Shown in pieces: positions 8,897 to 17,460 of a DNA stretch of 64,000 nt (within the stretch, counting starts at the first letter, position 1; each line of letters starts with the position of its first letter). A program made the translations under genes and the position numbers. The notes beneath the pieces are model-generated. The model did not search any database and was not told the origin of the DNA. It saw only the letters and a list, made by a program, of their open reading frames with translations. The DNA comes from Ketogulonicigenium vulgare WSH-001. Its GTDB lineage: Bacteria > Pseudomonadota > Alphaproteobacteria > Rhodobacterales > Rhodobacteraceae. The stretch lies in NCBI RefSeq assembly GCF_000223375.1, contig NC_017384.1, forward strand, positions 2,436,001 to 2,500,000. The letters are read 5' to 3'.

Positions 8897-9562
8897 TTAG
8901 AAACTAAAGGTGACGCCGACATTCACCGCATTGGTGATGATATTCGATTCCAGCGTGCCGCCGGTATCCAGATCGGCCGTATTCATCGAATAGGTGCCTT
9001 TATATTCGCCAAACACCGACCAATTATCCGCAATCGGATAGCTGAGGCCCGCAACCCAGGACGCGGCCGGGCCGGTGACCTGATAGCCCAGCGTGCTGCT
9101 GCCGGCGCCCTCAACCTCGACATGCGGGATCGCGATCCCCAGACCGCCACCCACATAGGGCGTGCCAAAGCTGAGCGCTTCGGGCCAGCGACGATAGATA
9201 TTCAGCGTCAGAATGTTCAGCCCGTCGGTGAATTCCAGCGTATCAAGGCCGGAATTTGCCAGAGTCTGGCCATCCGCGTAAACCTTGGCATGTGTGAAAT
9301 CGAGGCCAAAGCCGATATTGTCATGCCGCCACCACGTGGCGCGAATACCCCAATAGGGTGGCGCCTCCAGCGAATTGCCGTCCCAACCGGCGGTGAAGTC
9401 GCGATCCGCCAGCACGCTGTCGCCGTCGATCGTGACGGTGCTGTGGGGGGCGGATTGCACGCCGCCATAAACGCCCAGCTCAACCTCAGCCATAGCGATC
9501 GAGGCCGGAAAAACGGCCATCGCAACAAGGGCAGCAGGGATAAGGCGGAGACAAGCGGACAT
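8897..9562 (-). CDS. Outer-membrane beta-barrel protein
   Basis: 221 aa. Start taken at MSACLRLIPAALVAM, giving a signal peptide that ends SIAMA at about residue 25. The mature chain begins EVELGVYGGVQSAPHS and is built of short amphipathic strands, ending in VNVGVTFSF with the terminal phenylalanine of outer-membrane barrels. It resembles small eight-stranded barrels of the OmpA-like or OmpW-like kind, but I recognise no enzyme motif. It is divergent from petABC across about 207 bases that contain a CRP/FNR-type palindrome. The ribosome binding site is poor, so the start is the least certain part. Confidence 0.75.
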   Translation of the reverse strand: MSACLRLIPAALVAMAVFPASIAMAEVELGVYGGVQSAPHSTVTIDGDSVLADRDFTAGWDGNSLEAPPYWGIRATWWRHDNIGFGLDFTHAKVYADGQTLANSGLDTLEFTDGLNILTLNIYRRWPEALSFGTPYVGGGLGIAIPHVEVEGAGSSTLGYQVTGPAASWVAGLSYPIADNWSVFGEYKGTYSMNTADLDTGGTLESNIITNAVNVGVTFSF

Positions 9563-9691
9563 GATGGGACAGAACTCGGGCAAGGATGGCTGGGAAATGG
9601 CTATTTCCTCGCAGTTATGCGCTGTCAGGTTAACATGCAATTGACAGAATCGCGCGCTCACGCAGATGCGAGGCATTAAATCGCCATCCCG

Positions 9692-9707
9692 TGTGATTTT
9701 CATCACG
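9692..9707. promoter_or_regulatory. CRP/FNR-family operator candidate between a barrel gene and petABC
   Basis: TGTGATTTTCATCACG reads as TGTGA-N6-TCAC(G), with a perfect core GTGAT-N4-ATCAC. This matches the CRP consensus at nine of ten half-site positions and resembles an FNR box with G/C in place of the outer T/A. It is centred about 70 bases before petA and about 137 before the barrel gene. Confidence 0.5.
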
Positions 9708-9769
9708 CCCTTGGATGGCCCCCCCTGATAATCGGGGCTAGATTGCGGCCCAATTGAAAGGGCAGGCTG

Positions 9770-10363
9770 ATGCAGGACGAACCACAACAGGACGACGCGC
9801 TGGGCAATGATGATGCGCATCTGGACGCACCGCGCCGCGATCTGTTGAAAGTGGCTGCGATCGGCACCGGTGTGGTGGCCACGGGTGCCGCCGTCTGGCC
9901 GCTGGTCAATCAGATGAACCCCTCTGCCGATGTGCTGGCCGAAGCGAAGATCCGCGTCGATATCAGCGCCGTTCAGCGCGGCGAGCAGATCACCGTCCTA
10001 TGGCAGGGCCGCCCCGTCTTTATCCGCGCCCGCACCGATGCGGAAATCGCACGCGCGCGCGCTGACCACCCCGATCAGCTACCCGACGGCCTTGCCCGCA
10101 ACGCGAACCTTGATCCGAACGCCCCCGCCGATGACGCGAACCGCGCGCTCTCGCCTGATGGGATCTGGCTGGTGCAGATGGGCGTCTGTACCCATCTGGG
10201 CTGTGTGCCTGTGGGCCAGTCCGGCGATTACGATGGCTGGTTCTGCCCCTGCCACGGCTCGCATTACGACACGGCCGGCCGCATCCGCAAAGGCCCCGCG
10301 CCGCGCAACCTTCCGGTACCGCGCGCTATTTTCATCGACGATACAACGATCGAGCTGGGCTGA
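9770..10363 (+). CDS. petA: Ubiquinol-cytochrome c reductase Rieske iron-sulfur subunit
   Basis: 197 aa. Carries the mobile [2Fe-2S] domain of the bc1 complex. A twin-arginine segment (PRRDLLK, residues 21-27) and one membrane anchor (about 28-46, ending [11 protein letters not shown]) precede the soluble domain. Cluster ligands are C140 and H142 in CTHLGC and C159 and H162 in CPCH; C145 and C161 would form the conserved disulfide. The hinge after the anchor ([10 protein letters not shown]) is typical. The stop overlaps the petB start by one base (TGATG). A putative CRP/FNR site lies upstream. Confidence 0.98.
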   Translation: MQDEPQQDDALGNDDAHLDAPRRDLLKVAAIGTGVVATGAAVWPLVNQMNPSADVLAEAKIRVDISAVQRGEQITVLWQGRPVFIRARTDAEIARARADHPDQLPDGLARNANLDPNAPADDANRALSPDGIWLVQMGVCTHLGCVPVGQSGDYDGWFCPCHGSHYDTAGRIRKGPAPRNLPVPRAIFIDDTTIELG

Positions 10364-11661
10364 TGCAGGACGGGCGCGATAATTGGCAACCCCGCAGCCG
10401 CCTTGGTCGCTGGTTTGAATCCCGCCTGCCGGTGATCGGCTTTGGCCGGCGGTTCATGCTGACACCGACGCCGCGCAACCTGAACTGGATGTGGATCTGG
10501 GGCATGGTGCTGGTGTTCACGCTGGTGATGCAGATGGCGACCGGCCTTGCGCTGGCCATGCATTACGTGCCGCATGTCGATCTGGCCTTTGCCAGTGTCG
10601 AACATATCATGCGCGATGTGCGCGGCGGCGCGGTGATCCGCTATATCCATATGAACGGCGCTTCGCTGTTCTTTCTGGCGGTCTATTTCCACGTCTTTCG
10701 CAGCCTGTTCTATGGCAGCTATCGCGCCCCGCGCGAGGTGACTTGGGTCATCGGCATCCTGCTTTACGCTCTGATGATGGCGACGGCTTTCATGGGTTAT
10801 GTGCTGCCATGGGGGCAGATGTCGCTGCATGGCACATCGGTCATCACCAGCCTGTTCGGCGCCATCCCGTTCGTGGGCGAGGGGGTCCAAAGCTGGCTGC
10901 TGGGTGGCAGCGCCGTCGGCCAGCCGGTGCTGAACCGCTTTTACGCGCTGCATTACCTGTTTCCGGTGCTGATGGTGGCGCTGGTTGCGCTGCATGTCTG
11001 GTCGTTCCACCACACCGGCAACAGCAATCCCAGCGGCGTGCCCGTCCGCGACCGCCGCGATACGCTGCCGTTTTGGCCCTATTTCGTGATGAAAGACCTG
11101 TTCGCGCTGGCAGTGGTGCTGGTCGGCTTTTTCGCGCTGGTGGGCTTTGCGCCGAATGTCCTCGGCCATCCGGTGAATTACGAACCTGCAAATCCGCTGG
11201 TCACCCCCACGCATATCGTGCCCGAATGGTACTTCCTGCCGTTCTATGCGGTGCTGCGCGCCTTTACATCCGACCTGTGGCTGGTGCGGCTGCTGCATTG
11301 GGGCAGCGGCGGCGCGGTCGATGCGACGCTGATGGGGGGGCTGGCGATGCTGGGCTTTGGCGTGGTGCTGATGCTGGCGCCGTGGCTGGATCGCGGGCGT
11401 GCGATCTCGGGGCGCTATCGTCCCATGCAGCGGATCGCCTTTTGGCTTCTGGTCGCGGATTTTGCGCTGCTGACTTGGGTCGGGGCCATGCCGCCCACCG
11501 GTCTCTATCCGACCATCGCGCTATGGGCGACGGCCTATTGGTTCGCCTATTTCCTGATCCTCTTGCCGCTGTCGCCGCTGCTGGAACGCGTGCGCCGCGC
11601 CCCCCAGAGTGTTGCCGCCGATTTCGCCCGCCGCCACAACCTGCCGGAGGATGCAGAGTGA
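10363..11661 (+). CDS. petB: Cytochrome b of the bc1 complex, with an unusual Qo-site helix
   Basis: 432 aa, eight transmembrane helices. Haem ligands are seen as H96/H110 and H197/H211, with the correct 14-residue spacings. The PEWY motif of the quinol oxidation site is at about residues 287-290. The segment around EHIMRDV and [17 protein letters not shown] closely follows Rhodobacter cytochrome b. In contrast, the cd1 helix after [11 protein letters not shown] reads LHGTSVITS where nearly all relatives have FWGATVIT(N/G). This replaces a near-invariant Trp by His (residue 156). The gene overlaps petA by one base and petC by four, so the three subunits are co-translated. Confidence 0.97.
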   Translation: MQDGRDNWQPRSRLGRWFESRLPVIGFGRRFMLTPTPRNLNWMWIWGMVLVFTLVMQMATGLALAMHYVPHVDLAFASVEHIMRDVRGGAVIRYIHMNGASLFFLAVYFHVFRSLFYGSYRAPREVTWVIGILLYALMMATAFMGYVLPWGQMSLHGTSVITSLFGAIPFVGEGVQSWLLGGSAVGQPVLNRFYALHYLFPVLMVALVALHVWSFHHTGNSNPSGVPVRDRRDTLPFWPYFVMKDLFALAVVLVGFFALVGFAPNVLGHPVNYEPANPLVTPTHIVPEWYFLPFYAVLRAFTSDLWLVRLLHWGSGGAVDATLMGGLAMLGFGVVLMLAPWLDRGRAISGRYRPMQRIAFWLLVADFALLTWVGAMPPTGLYPTIALWATAYWFAYFLILLPLSPLLERVRRAPQSVAADFARRHNLPEDAE

Positions 11662-12470
11662 AGCGCCTCGCCCTTGCCCTGATGCTGCTGCCCGGCCTTG
11701 CTGCGGCCGAGGTCACCGATTTCTCGTTCTCGTTTGACGGCCCGTTTGGCAGCTATGACCGCAACCAATTGCAGCGCGGCTTGCAGGTCTACACGCAGGT
11801 CTGCGCCAATTGCCACGGGTTGGAATATGTCGCCTTTCGCAGCCTTGCGGATGTGGGGGGGGCCGCGCTGAGCGAAGATCAGACCCGCGCCTATGCCGCC
11901 GGGGTCGAGGTGCCGGACGGCGCAGGCGGCTTTCGCACCGGCATCCCTACCGACTATTTCCTGCAAAGCGCCGAGGAACATGCGCCCGACCTGTCGCTGA
12001 TGGCCAAGGCCCGCACCGGCCACGCAGGGTTCGAACGGCTGTGGCGCGGCATGGGCGGCGCCGATTACATCGCATCCTATATTGCGGGCTATCGCGAGGC
12101 CCCCGCCTGCGCGCCTGCGGACTTTCCCGGCTTTTACAACATCGCCTTTGAAAGCGGTGGTTTCCCGCCCGCATGCCGCGACGGCGATGGCAATCCTACC
12201 GTGCCCGGCAGTTGGACGCAGATGGAGCCGCCGCTGATCGGCGATGACGTCACCTATGAGGACGGCACACCCGCGACCCTGACCCAAGAGGCGCAGGACA
12301 TCGCCGCCTTTCTGATGTGGACGGCCGAGCCAAAGCAGGACCAGCGCAAGACATTCGGCCTGACCGCGGTCGGCTTTCTGGCAGTGCTGGCGTGGCTGCT
12401 GTTCATGGTGAACCGCCAGATCTGGGCCCCCTACAGGCCCAGCCGCGCCGCAAAGGATGAGGATTGGTAA
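11658..12470 (+). CDS. petC: Cytochrome c1 of the bc1 complex
   Basis: 270 aa from a GTG start that overlaps the petB stop (GTGA). A signal peptide ends at about residue 17 (LPGLAAA). The haem c motif CANCH is at 49-53 and the sixth ligand is probably M189 in [10 protein letters not shown]151 and C173 fit the extra disulfide known from Rhodobacter c1. One C-terminal transmembrane helix (about 235-251) anchors the protein. The electron path is Rieske cluster to haem c1 to a soluble cytochrome c. The last 40 bases overlap the 3' end of thiQ on the other strand. Confidence 0.97.
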   Translation: MKRLALALMLLPGLAAAEVTDFSFSFDGPFGSYDRNQLQRGLQVYTQVCANCHGLEYVAFRSLADVGGAALSEDQTRAYAAGVEVPDGAGGFRTGIPTDYFLQSAEEHAPDLSLMAKARTGHAGFERLWRGMGGADYIASYIAGYREAPACAPADFPGFYNIAFESGGFPPACRDGDGNPTVPGSWTQMEPPLIGDDVTYEDGTPATLTQEAQDIAAFLMWTAEPKQDQRKTFGLTAVGFLAVLAWLLFMVNRQIWAPYRPSRAAKDEDW

Positions 12471-13162
12471 TCGCCTAGGTAATCCCGCAAAGCAGGATGC
12501 GGATCGCTGATCGCCTCCGGCACAGCGCGCGGGGCATGGGCCATGCCACCCGCGACCAGCACCAGATCGTCGGCGATCTGCACGGCATCCTTGGGATCAT
12601 GCGTCACCATCAACAGCGTCTGCCCCGCGCCGCGCAGGGTCTGGGCGGTCAGCTCCAGCATCTCCACGCGCTGGGCGGGGCCGAGCGCCGAAAACGGCTC
12701 GTCCATCAGCACCAGCGGGCGGCCTTCCAGCAATAGGCGCGCCAGCGCCGCGCGGCTTTGCTGCCCGCCGGATAACTGCCCCGGCTTGCGCGCGGACAGG
12801 CCGGAAAGGCCGACCTGCGCCAAAGCGTTTTCGATCTGTGCCCGCTCATCGGCGGTGGGCCGCAGCGCGGGGCGCAGCGCGAGGGTCAGGTTTTGCAACA
12901 CGCTCAGATGCGGGAACAGGTTGTTGTCCTGAAACAGGATGCTGATCGGGCGGCCTTCGGGCGCGCGCGGTGTCAGATCCGCGCCCTCCCACAGGATGCG
13001 GCCCGATTGCGCCGCCCAGAACCCCGCGATCACCGACAGCAGCGTCGATTTCCCGCCGCCTGACGGCCCGATCACCGCCGCAAACCGCCCGCGCGCCAGC
13101 GTCCAGTCTGCCGAAAGGGCAAAGGCATCTTGCCGAATATTCAACTGGTCAAGTTGCAGCAT
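12431..13162 (-). CDS. thiQ: Thiamine ABC transporter, ATP-binding protein
   Basis: 243 aa. ABC ATPase with Walker A GPSGGGKST (32-40), Q-loop FQDNNLF, signature LSGGQQ (130-135) and Walker B VLMDEP (151-156). Start at MLQLDQL; a longer frame 39 bases upstream lacks conservation and would lie inside thiP. It overlaps thiP by 14 bases. Identity as ThiQ rests on the gene order thiB-thiP-thiQ and on the TPP riboswitch ahead of thiB. The stop lies inside petC on the opposite strand, giving a 40-base convergent overlap without an intervening terminator. Confidence 0.93.
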   Translation of the reverse strand: MLQLDQLNIRQDAFALSADWTLARGRFAAVIGPSGGGKSTLLSVIAGFWAAQSGRILWEGADLTPRAPEGRPISILFQDNNLFPHLSVLQNLTLALRPALRPTADERAQIENALAQVGLSGLSARKPGQLSGGQQSRAALARLLLEGRPLVLMDEPFSALGPAQRVEMLELTAQTLRGAGQTLLMVTHDPKDAVQIADDLVLVAGGMAHAPRAVPEAISDPHPALRDYLGDYQSSSFAARLGL

Positions 13163-14663
13163 TCCCGCGCCCCCATTGGTCGAACAGCCAAAACAGGCCA
13201 AAGCTGAGGATCACCAGCACCAGACCCACGCCCGCCGCCGCCTCGGTGCGATAGGCGCCCAGCAGGCGCTGCATCAGCAGGGGCAGGGTGGCCTGACCCT
13301 CGGCCGCGAAAAAGACGATTGCCCCAAGATCGCCCATCGCCATCGCAGCGGTCAACCCCGCCGCAAAGCCGATCTGGCGGCGCATCCGCGGCAGATAGAC
13401 GATCCACAGGCGCGCCAAAATAGGCAGGCGCAGCGCCGCCGCCAGTCGGTCATACTCCGCGCGCGCCTGATCTGCGGCGGGGGACAATATGCGCAGCGCA
13501 AAGGGCAGCGCCATCAGCGTATTCGCCACCATCGTCACCCCCAGCGCGGCATCTTGCGGTCGCACGAGTCCGCGCAGCAGCAAAAACGCCCCCGCGCCCA
13601 GCACCAGCGAGGAACTGGCCAGCGGCACTGCCAGCGCCAACCCGCGCCCGATCCGCCCGCCCAGCAATGCCATCGGCACGGCGATCAGCAGCACCATTGC
13701 CACCGCCCCCAATGCAACCGTGACGGAGACCAGCGCTGATGCCCAAACGGTCGCTGGCAGACTACTCAAGCCCATCGCGCCCCGCACCAGCACCGCGCCC
13801 AGCGGCAGCAACAGAAACACGGCCATCAACCCGATGGCCACGCCGTCGAACAAACGACTGCCGCCGCCCAATGCAATGCTGCGGCCCAGCCCCGCGCCAA
13901 AGCTGGCCGGCCTTGCGATCAGCCCCGCAACACCCGCCGCAACCGCGCAAAGCCCGTATTGCACCAGCGCCAGCCGCGCGGCGCGGGCAAGGTCGAAATC
14001 GAACAGCACCGCTTGATAAATCGCCAGTTCCAGCGTCGTTGCGCGCGGCCCGCCGCCCAAGGTGATCGCAACCGCAAAGCTCGTGAGGCAGACCAGAAAG
14101 ATCAGCACCAGCGCACCGGGCACAACCTCGCGCAGCATCGGCCATTCCAGCACGCGAAACTGCGGCGCGCGCAGCGATCGCGCCAGACGCACGCGTTCGG
14201 CCGGAATGCTCTGCCAGCCCTGCAAGATCAGCCGCACCGCCAGCGGCAGGTTGAAAAACACATGCGCCAACACGACGCCGTGCAGCCCGTAAATGGAAAA
14301 CGGTGGCAGTCCCAGTGCCGCGAGCCCGCTGTTCAGCAGCCCACCGCGCCCGAAAATCGTCAAAATCCCCAGCACCGCCACCAGCACCGGCAGCAAGAAC
14401 GGCGCGCCCAGCAGCGAGATCAACAGGCCTCGCCCCGGAAAGCTGCGCCGCGCCAATGCGCGCGCCACAGGAATCGCAAGGCCGACCGAGAAGACCGCCG
14501 ATAAAAACGCCTGCCAGATGGTAAAGCGGATGGCCTGCCAATCAGCGGCAGACAGCGCGCCCGGCCCCACGGCCGCGCGCGCCACCGCCCAAAGGGGCAG
14601 CAGGCAAAGGGCAGCGACCGCTGCCCCCAGCCCAAGGTTTATTGCGACAGCGCGTCGCGCCAT
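13149..14663 (-). CDS. thiP: Thiamine ABC transporter, permease (fused two-domain type)
   Basis: 504 aa. About 12 hydrophobic segments in two homologous halves, each with a BPD_transp_1-type EAA loop (LREVVPGALVLIFLVCL region in the first half, YLPRMRRQIGFAAGLTAAMAMG in the second). This is the usual ThiP layout, in which one polypeptide supplies both permease domains. The start overlaps the thiB stop by 25 bases and the stop overlaps thiQ by 14, so thiBPQ is one transcription and translation unit. It moves thiamine, thiamine phosphate or TPP across the inner membrane. Confidence 0.93.
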   Translation of the reverse strand: MARRAVAINLGLGAAVAALCLLPLWAVARAAVGPGALSAADWQAIRFTIWQAFLSAVFSVGLAIPVARALARRSFPGRGLLISLLGAPFLLPVLVAVLGILTIFGRGGLLNSGLAALGLPPFSIYGLHGVVLAHVFFNLPLAVRLILQGWQSIPAERVRLARSLRAPQFRVLEWPMLREVVPGALVLIFLVCLTSFAVAITLGGGPRATTLELAIYQAVLFDFDLARAARLALVQYGLCAVAAGVAGLIARPASFGAGLGRSIALGGGSRLFDGVAIGLMAVFLLLPLGAVLVRGAMGLSSLPATVWASALVSVTVALGAVAMVLLIAVPMALLGGRIGRGLALAVPLASSSLVLGAGAFLLLRGLVRPQDAALGVTMVANTLMALPFALRILSPAADQARAEYDRLAAALRLPILARLWIVYLPRMRRQIGFAAGLTAAMAMGDLGAIVFFAAEGQATLPLLMQRLLGAYRTEAAAGVGLVLVILSFGLFWLFDQWGRGNAAT

Positions 14664-15625
14664 TCGTCAACCGCCGCCGAACGCAGGGCCTGCGCCTCGT
14701 CCGGGGACAGCAGCAAGCTGACCTCGGGTTGCAGCAGCGTGCTCCACCCCTCGCCAAGGCCGCCTTCGGGCATGACGGCGGGATACATCCAGTTCGTTTC
14801 GGGGATCGCGGATTGAAACGCAGGCGTCAGCATGAAGCGCAGGAACTGATCCGCAAGCGCGGGCTGATCGCTGCCCGCGAGCTTGCCGGCAACCTCGACC
14901 TGCATGTAATGCCCCTCAGAAAACGGCAGGGCGCGCAGCGAATGATCGTTGTCCACCACGATATTATAGGCGGGCGAGGTGGAATAGGACAGCACCAGAT
15001 CGGCCTCGCCCTCAAGGAACAGGCCCCAGCCTTCGGACCAGCCGGGCGTCACGGTCACGATATTATCCGCAAGATCGGCCCAGATCTGGCCCGCCTCATC
15101 GCCGTAAGCCGCCTTGACCCACATCAGCAGCCCAAGGCCGGGCGTGGACGAACGCGGGTCCATGATGATCACGGACGCGTCCGAATCCGCAAGCGCGCGG
15201 AAGGATGCGGGCGCAGGGCCACCCTCGCGCCCGATCAGGGCGAAATGGCTCCAGTCATAGGGCAGGAAGGTGGGGTCATCCCACGCGATCGGCAGATCGA
15301 CATCGGGCGTCACGCCGTGCGGCGCAAACAGGCCGGTCGCCACTGCGCTGGCGGTCAGATTGGTGTCTAGCCCCAGCAGGATATCGGCATCCGATGTGCC
15401 GCCCTCCATCTGCAGCCGCGCCAGCAGCGCCGCCCCATCGCCAGCGGCGACGAAATCGACGGTGCAGGCGCATTCGGCCTCGAACGCGGCCTTTACCGCC
15501 GGGCCGGGGCCCCATTCGCTGGTGAAACTGTCATAGGTATAGATGGTCAGCACAGGCGTATCGGCAAGGGCAACCCCCGCCGTGATGATAAGTCCTGCGC
15601 TGGCCAGTGCTGCGGTCTTCCGCAT
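14639..15625 (-). CDS. thiB: Thiamine ABC transporter, periplasmic binding protein
   Basis: 328 aa. Start at MRKTAALASAGLI, with an AAGGA binding site and a signal peptide ending GVALA at about residue 21. The mature protein starts DTPVLTIYTYDSF, the usual opening of ThiB. Conserved blocks include GLDTNLT, LPYDWSHFALI and LSYSTSPAY. The open frame continues 34 codons upstream into the riboswitch, but that part is regulatory RNA and not coding. It delivers thiamine compounds to ThiPQ. Expression should fall when TPP binds the riboswitch 70 bases upstream. Confidence 0.95.
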   Translation of the reverse strand: MRKTAALASAGLIITAGVALADTPVLTIYTYDSFTSEWGPGPAVKAAFEAECACTVDFVAAGDGAALLARLQMEGGTSDADILLGLDTNLTASAVATGLFAPHGVTPDVDLPIAWDDPTFLPYDWSHFALIGREGGPAPASFRALADSDASVIIMDPRSSTPGLGLLMWVKAAYGDEAGQIWADLADNIVTVTPGWSEGWGLFLEGEADLVLSYSTSPAYNIVVDNDHSLRALPFSEGHYMQVEVAGKLAGSDQPALADQFLRFMLTPAFQSAIPETNWMYPAVMPEGGLGEGWSTLLQPEVSLLLSPDEAQALRSAAVDEWRDALSQ

Positions 15626-15690
15626 GGCTGGTTCCTTTCGAAAAGCGCCGGACGGAAAGATGACGTTGGCCGCGAAACCGCGTGCCTTGA

Positions 15691-15784
15691 CCATTCCCTC
15701 CGCCGGTATGAGCCGGTTCAGGTTCAACGGGTTCGACAGGCCTTCGCCCGCATCTCAGCCCCAAAACAGGGACACCCCGAGGTG
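15691..15784 (-). ncRNA. TPP riboswitch (THI element)
   Basis: Read on the minus strand, the element has the CTGAGA core (complement of 15754-15759), the GAACCTGA block and the downstream ATACCGGCGGAGGGA motif (around 15694-15710) that together define the TPP aptamer. It starts about 160 bases and ends about 66 bases before thiB. No T-run terminator follows. The short CTTT/AAAG stem next to the thiB ribosome binding site suggests control of translation rather than transcription, which is an inference. Confidence 0.95.
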
Positions 15785-15884
15785 CCGTAAACACTAGCGC
15801 AAGCGTGATGGCGCGCAAGCCCTTTCATCGGGTTACACTTTCCCCTAAGTCTGACCCTAACATCTGCAAAGGGGGGAAATAGGC

Positions 15885-16988
15885 ATGAGCCTGAATACAT
15901 TTGGTCACCTGTTCCGCTTTACCACCTGGGGTGAAAGCCACGGGCCGGCGCTGGGCGCTGTCGTGGACGGCTGCCCGCCCGGCATTGCGGTCGACGAGGC
16001 GCTGCTGCAGCATTGGCTGGACAAGCGCAAACCCGGCCAGAACCGCAACACCACCCAGCGGCAAGAGGCCGATGCGGTCGAGATCCTGTCCGGCGTGTTC
16101 GAGGGCAAGACCACCGGCACCCCGATCCAACTGCTGATCCGCAACACCGACCAGCGCTCGAAAGATTATGGCGATATCGCCCAGAGCTTTCGTCCCGGTC
16201 ACGCCGATATCACCTATCACCAGAAATACGGCATCCGCGATTATCGCGGTGGTGGACGCTCTTCCGCGCGCGAGACTGCGGCGCGCGTCGCCGCTGGCGG
16301 TATCGCCCGCGAGGTGCTGAAGGCGCTGGCACCGCAGGTCAAAATCACCGGTTATATGGTGCAGATGGGCACACGCTCCATTGACCGCAGCCGCTTTGAC
16401 TGGGACGAAATCGGCCGCAATGATTTCTGGTGCCCCGATGCCGAAACCGCCGTGCTGTGGAACGACACGCTGGATCACCTGCGCCGCAAGGACCACGATT
16501 CCGTCGGTGCCATGATCGAGGTTGTGGCACAGGGCGTGCCCGTCGGCCTTGGCGCGCCAATCTATGGCAAGCTCGACAGCGATCTGGCCAGCGCCATGAT
16601 GTCGATCAACGCCGTCAAAGGGGTCGAGATCGGCGAAGGCATGGCTGCCGCCGCCCTGCGCGGCAGCGAGAATGCGGACGAGATTTATTACGAGGATGGC
16701 GATATCCGCTACAGCTCGAACCATGCGGGGGGGATCTTGGGCGGGATTTCCACGGGGCAGGACATTGTGCTGCGTTTCGCGGTCAAGCCGACCTCGTCGA
16801 TCCTGACGCCGCGCCAGTCGATCCGCACCGATGGCACGCCGCTCGAGGTCATCACCAAGGGCCGCCACGACCCCTGCGTCGGTATCCGCGCCGTGCCCGT
16901 GGCCGAGGCGATGATGGCCCTTGTGTTGGCCGACCACCTGCTGCTGGATCGCGGTCAGACCGGCGGCATTCGCGGTCAGATCGGTTAA
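15885..16988 (+). CDS. aroC: Chorismate synthase
   Basis: 367 aa. Last step of the shikimate pathway: converts EPSP to chorismate with reduced FMN as cofactor. The three family signatures are present: [18 protein letters not shown] near residue 17, the [11 protein letters not shown] region near residue 125, and a later region ending RFAVKPTSS and RHDPCVG. The start [20 protein letters not shown] is canonical and has a strong AAGGGGGG binding site. It is a single gene with its own terminator, divergent from the thiBPQ riboswitch and convergent with the HU gene. Confidence 0.98.
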   Translation: MSLNTFGHLFRFTTWGESHGPALGAVVDGCPPGIAVDEALLQHWLDKRKPGQNRNTTQRQEADAVEILSGVFEGKTTGTPIQLLIRNTDQRSKDYGDIAQSFRPGHADITYHQKYGIRDYRGGGRSSARETAARVAAGGIAREVLKALAPQVKITGYMVQMGTRSIDRSRFDWDEIGRNDFWCPDAETAVLWNDTLDHLRRKDHDSVGAMIEVVAQGVPVGLGAPIYGKLDSDLASAMMSINAVKGVEIGEGMAAAALRGSENADEIYYEDGDIRYSSNHAGGILGGISTGQDIVLRFAVKPTSSILTPRQSIRTDGTPLEVITKGRHDPCVGIRAVPVAEAMMALVLADHLLLDRGQTGGIRGQIG

Positions 16989-16991
16989 CAA

Positions 16992-17019
16992 AAAAGGCCG
17001 CCCCTCGGGGCGGCCTTTT
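16992..17019. terminator. Bidirectional terminator between aroC and the HU gene
   Basis: GGCCGCCC (16996-17003) pairs with GGGCGGCC (17008-17015), flanked by an A-run before and a T-run after. The symmetry serves both convergent genes. Confidence 0.95.
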
Positions 17020-17040
17020 CATATCGAACAGGTCTGACGC

Positions 17041-17328
17041 TTAGGCGTTGACCGAGTCCTTCAGCGCCTTGGCGACGGTGACCTTGACGGCTTTGTCGGC
17101 GGGCTTCTCATGGCTTTCGTTGGTGCGCGGGTTGCGCACAACGCGGGCCGGACGCTCGCGGCAATAGAACTTGCCGACGCCGGGCAGGGTTACAGCGCCA
17201 CCAGCGGCGACTTCGTCGGTGATGATCTTGCCCAGCGCTTCGATTGCTGCGCCTGCGGCTTTCTTGTCGGTGCCGGTCGCTTCAGCAAGAGCCGCAACAA
17301 GCTGGGTCTTGGTCATCTGGTTTGCCAT
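17041..17328 (-). CDS. hup: HU family DNA-binding protein
   Basis: 95 aa. Small basic nucleoid protein that bends DNA. It has the helix-turn-helix dimer part (MTKTQLVAALAEATG) and the beta-arm region, with GVGKFYCRERPARVVRNPRTNE in place of the standard GFGTFxVRxRxARxGRNPxTG. This fits HU rather than IHF. The arm contains a cysteine, which is uncommon. A good AGGAG site precedes the start. It is monocistronic, between the aroC terminator and amn. Both HU and HU-like paralogues occur in this group, so the symbol is approximate. Confidence 0.9.
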   Translation of the reverse strand: MANQMTKTQLVAALAEATGTDKKAAGAAIEALGKIITDEVAAGGAVTLPGVGKFYCRERPARVVRNPRTNESHEKPADKAVKVTVAKALKDSVNA

Positions 17329-17460
17329 GTCGTTCTCCTGTAACGTTGCCGCGCATCTCGGATTTTGCGAATGTTAACGCCGAAACACGCGGTTTGCTTC
17401 GGTAGCTGCACTATGAAATGCGAGGCTTTGCAAGTCCTTTTGCGGCTGGTTTACGCGAAT

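Noticed and set aside
12424..12440. GGGCC/GGCCC hairpin as terminator of petABC or thiBPQ.
   Set aside because: It lies inside both coding regions and has no T-run on either strand.
10491..12470. Single 659-codon ORF spanning petB and petC in one frame.
   Set aside because: Only the part from 11658 encodes cytochrome c1. The earlier part is the out-of-frame shadow of petB, shown by its Arg- and Gly-rich composition.
15625..15727. N-terminal extension of thiB starting in the riboswitch.
   Set aside because: The stretch is the TPP aptamer and its linker. The downstream ATG has a good ribosome binding site and a signal peptide.
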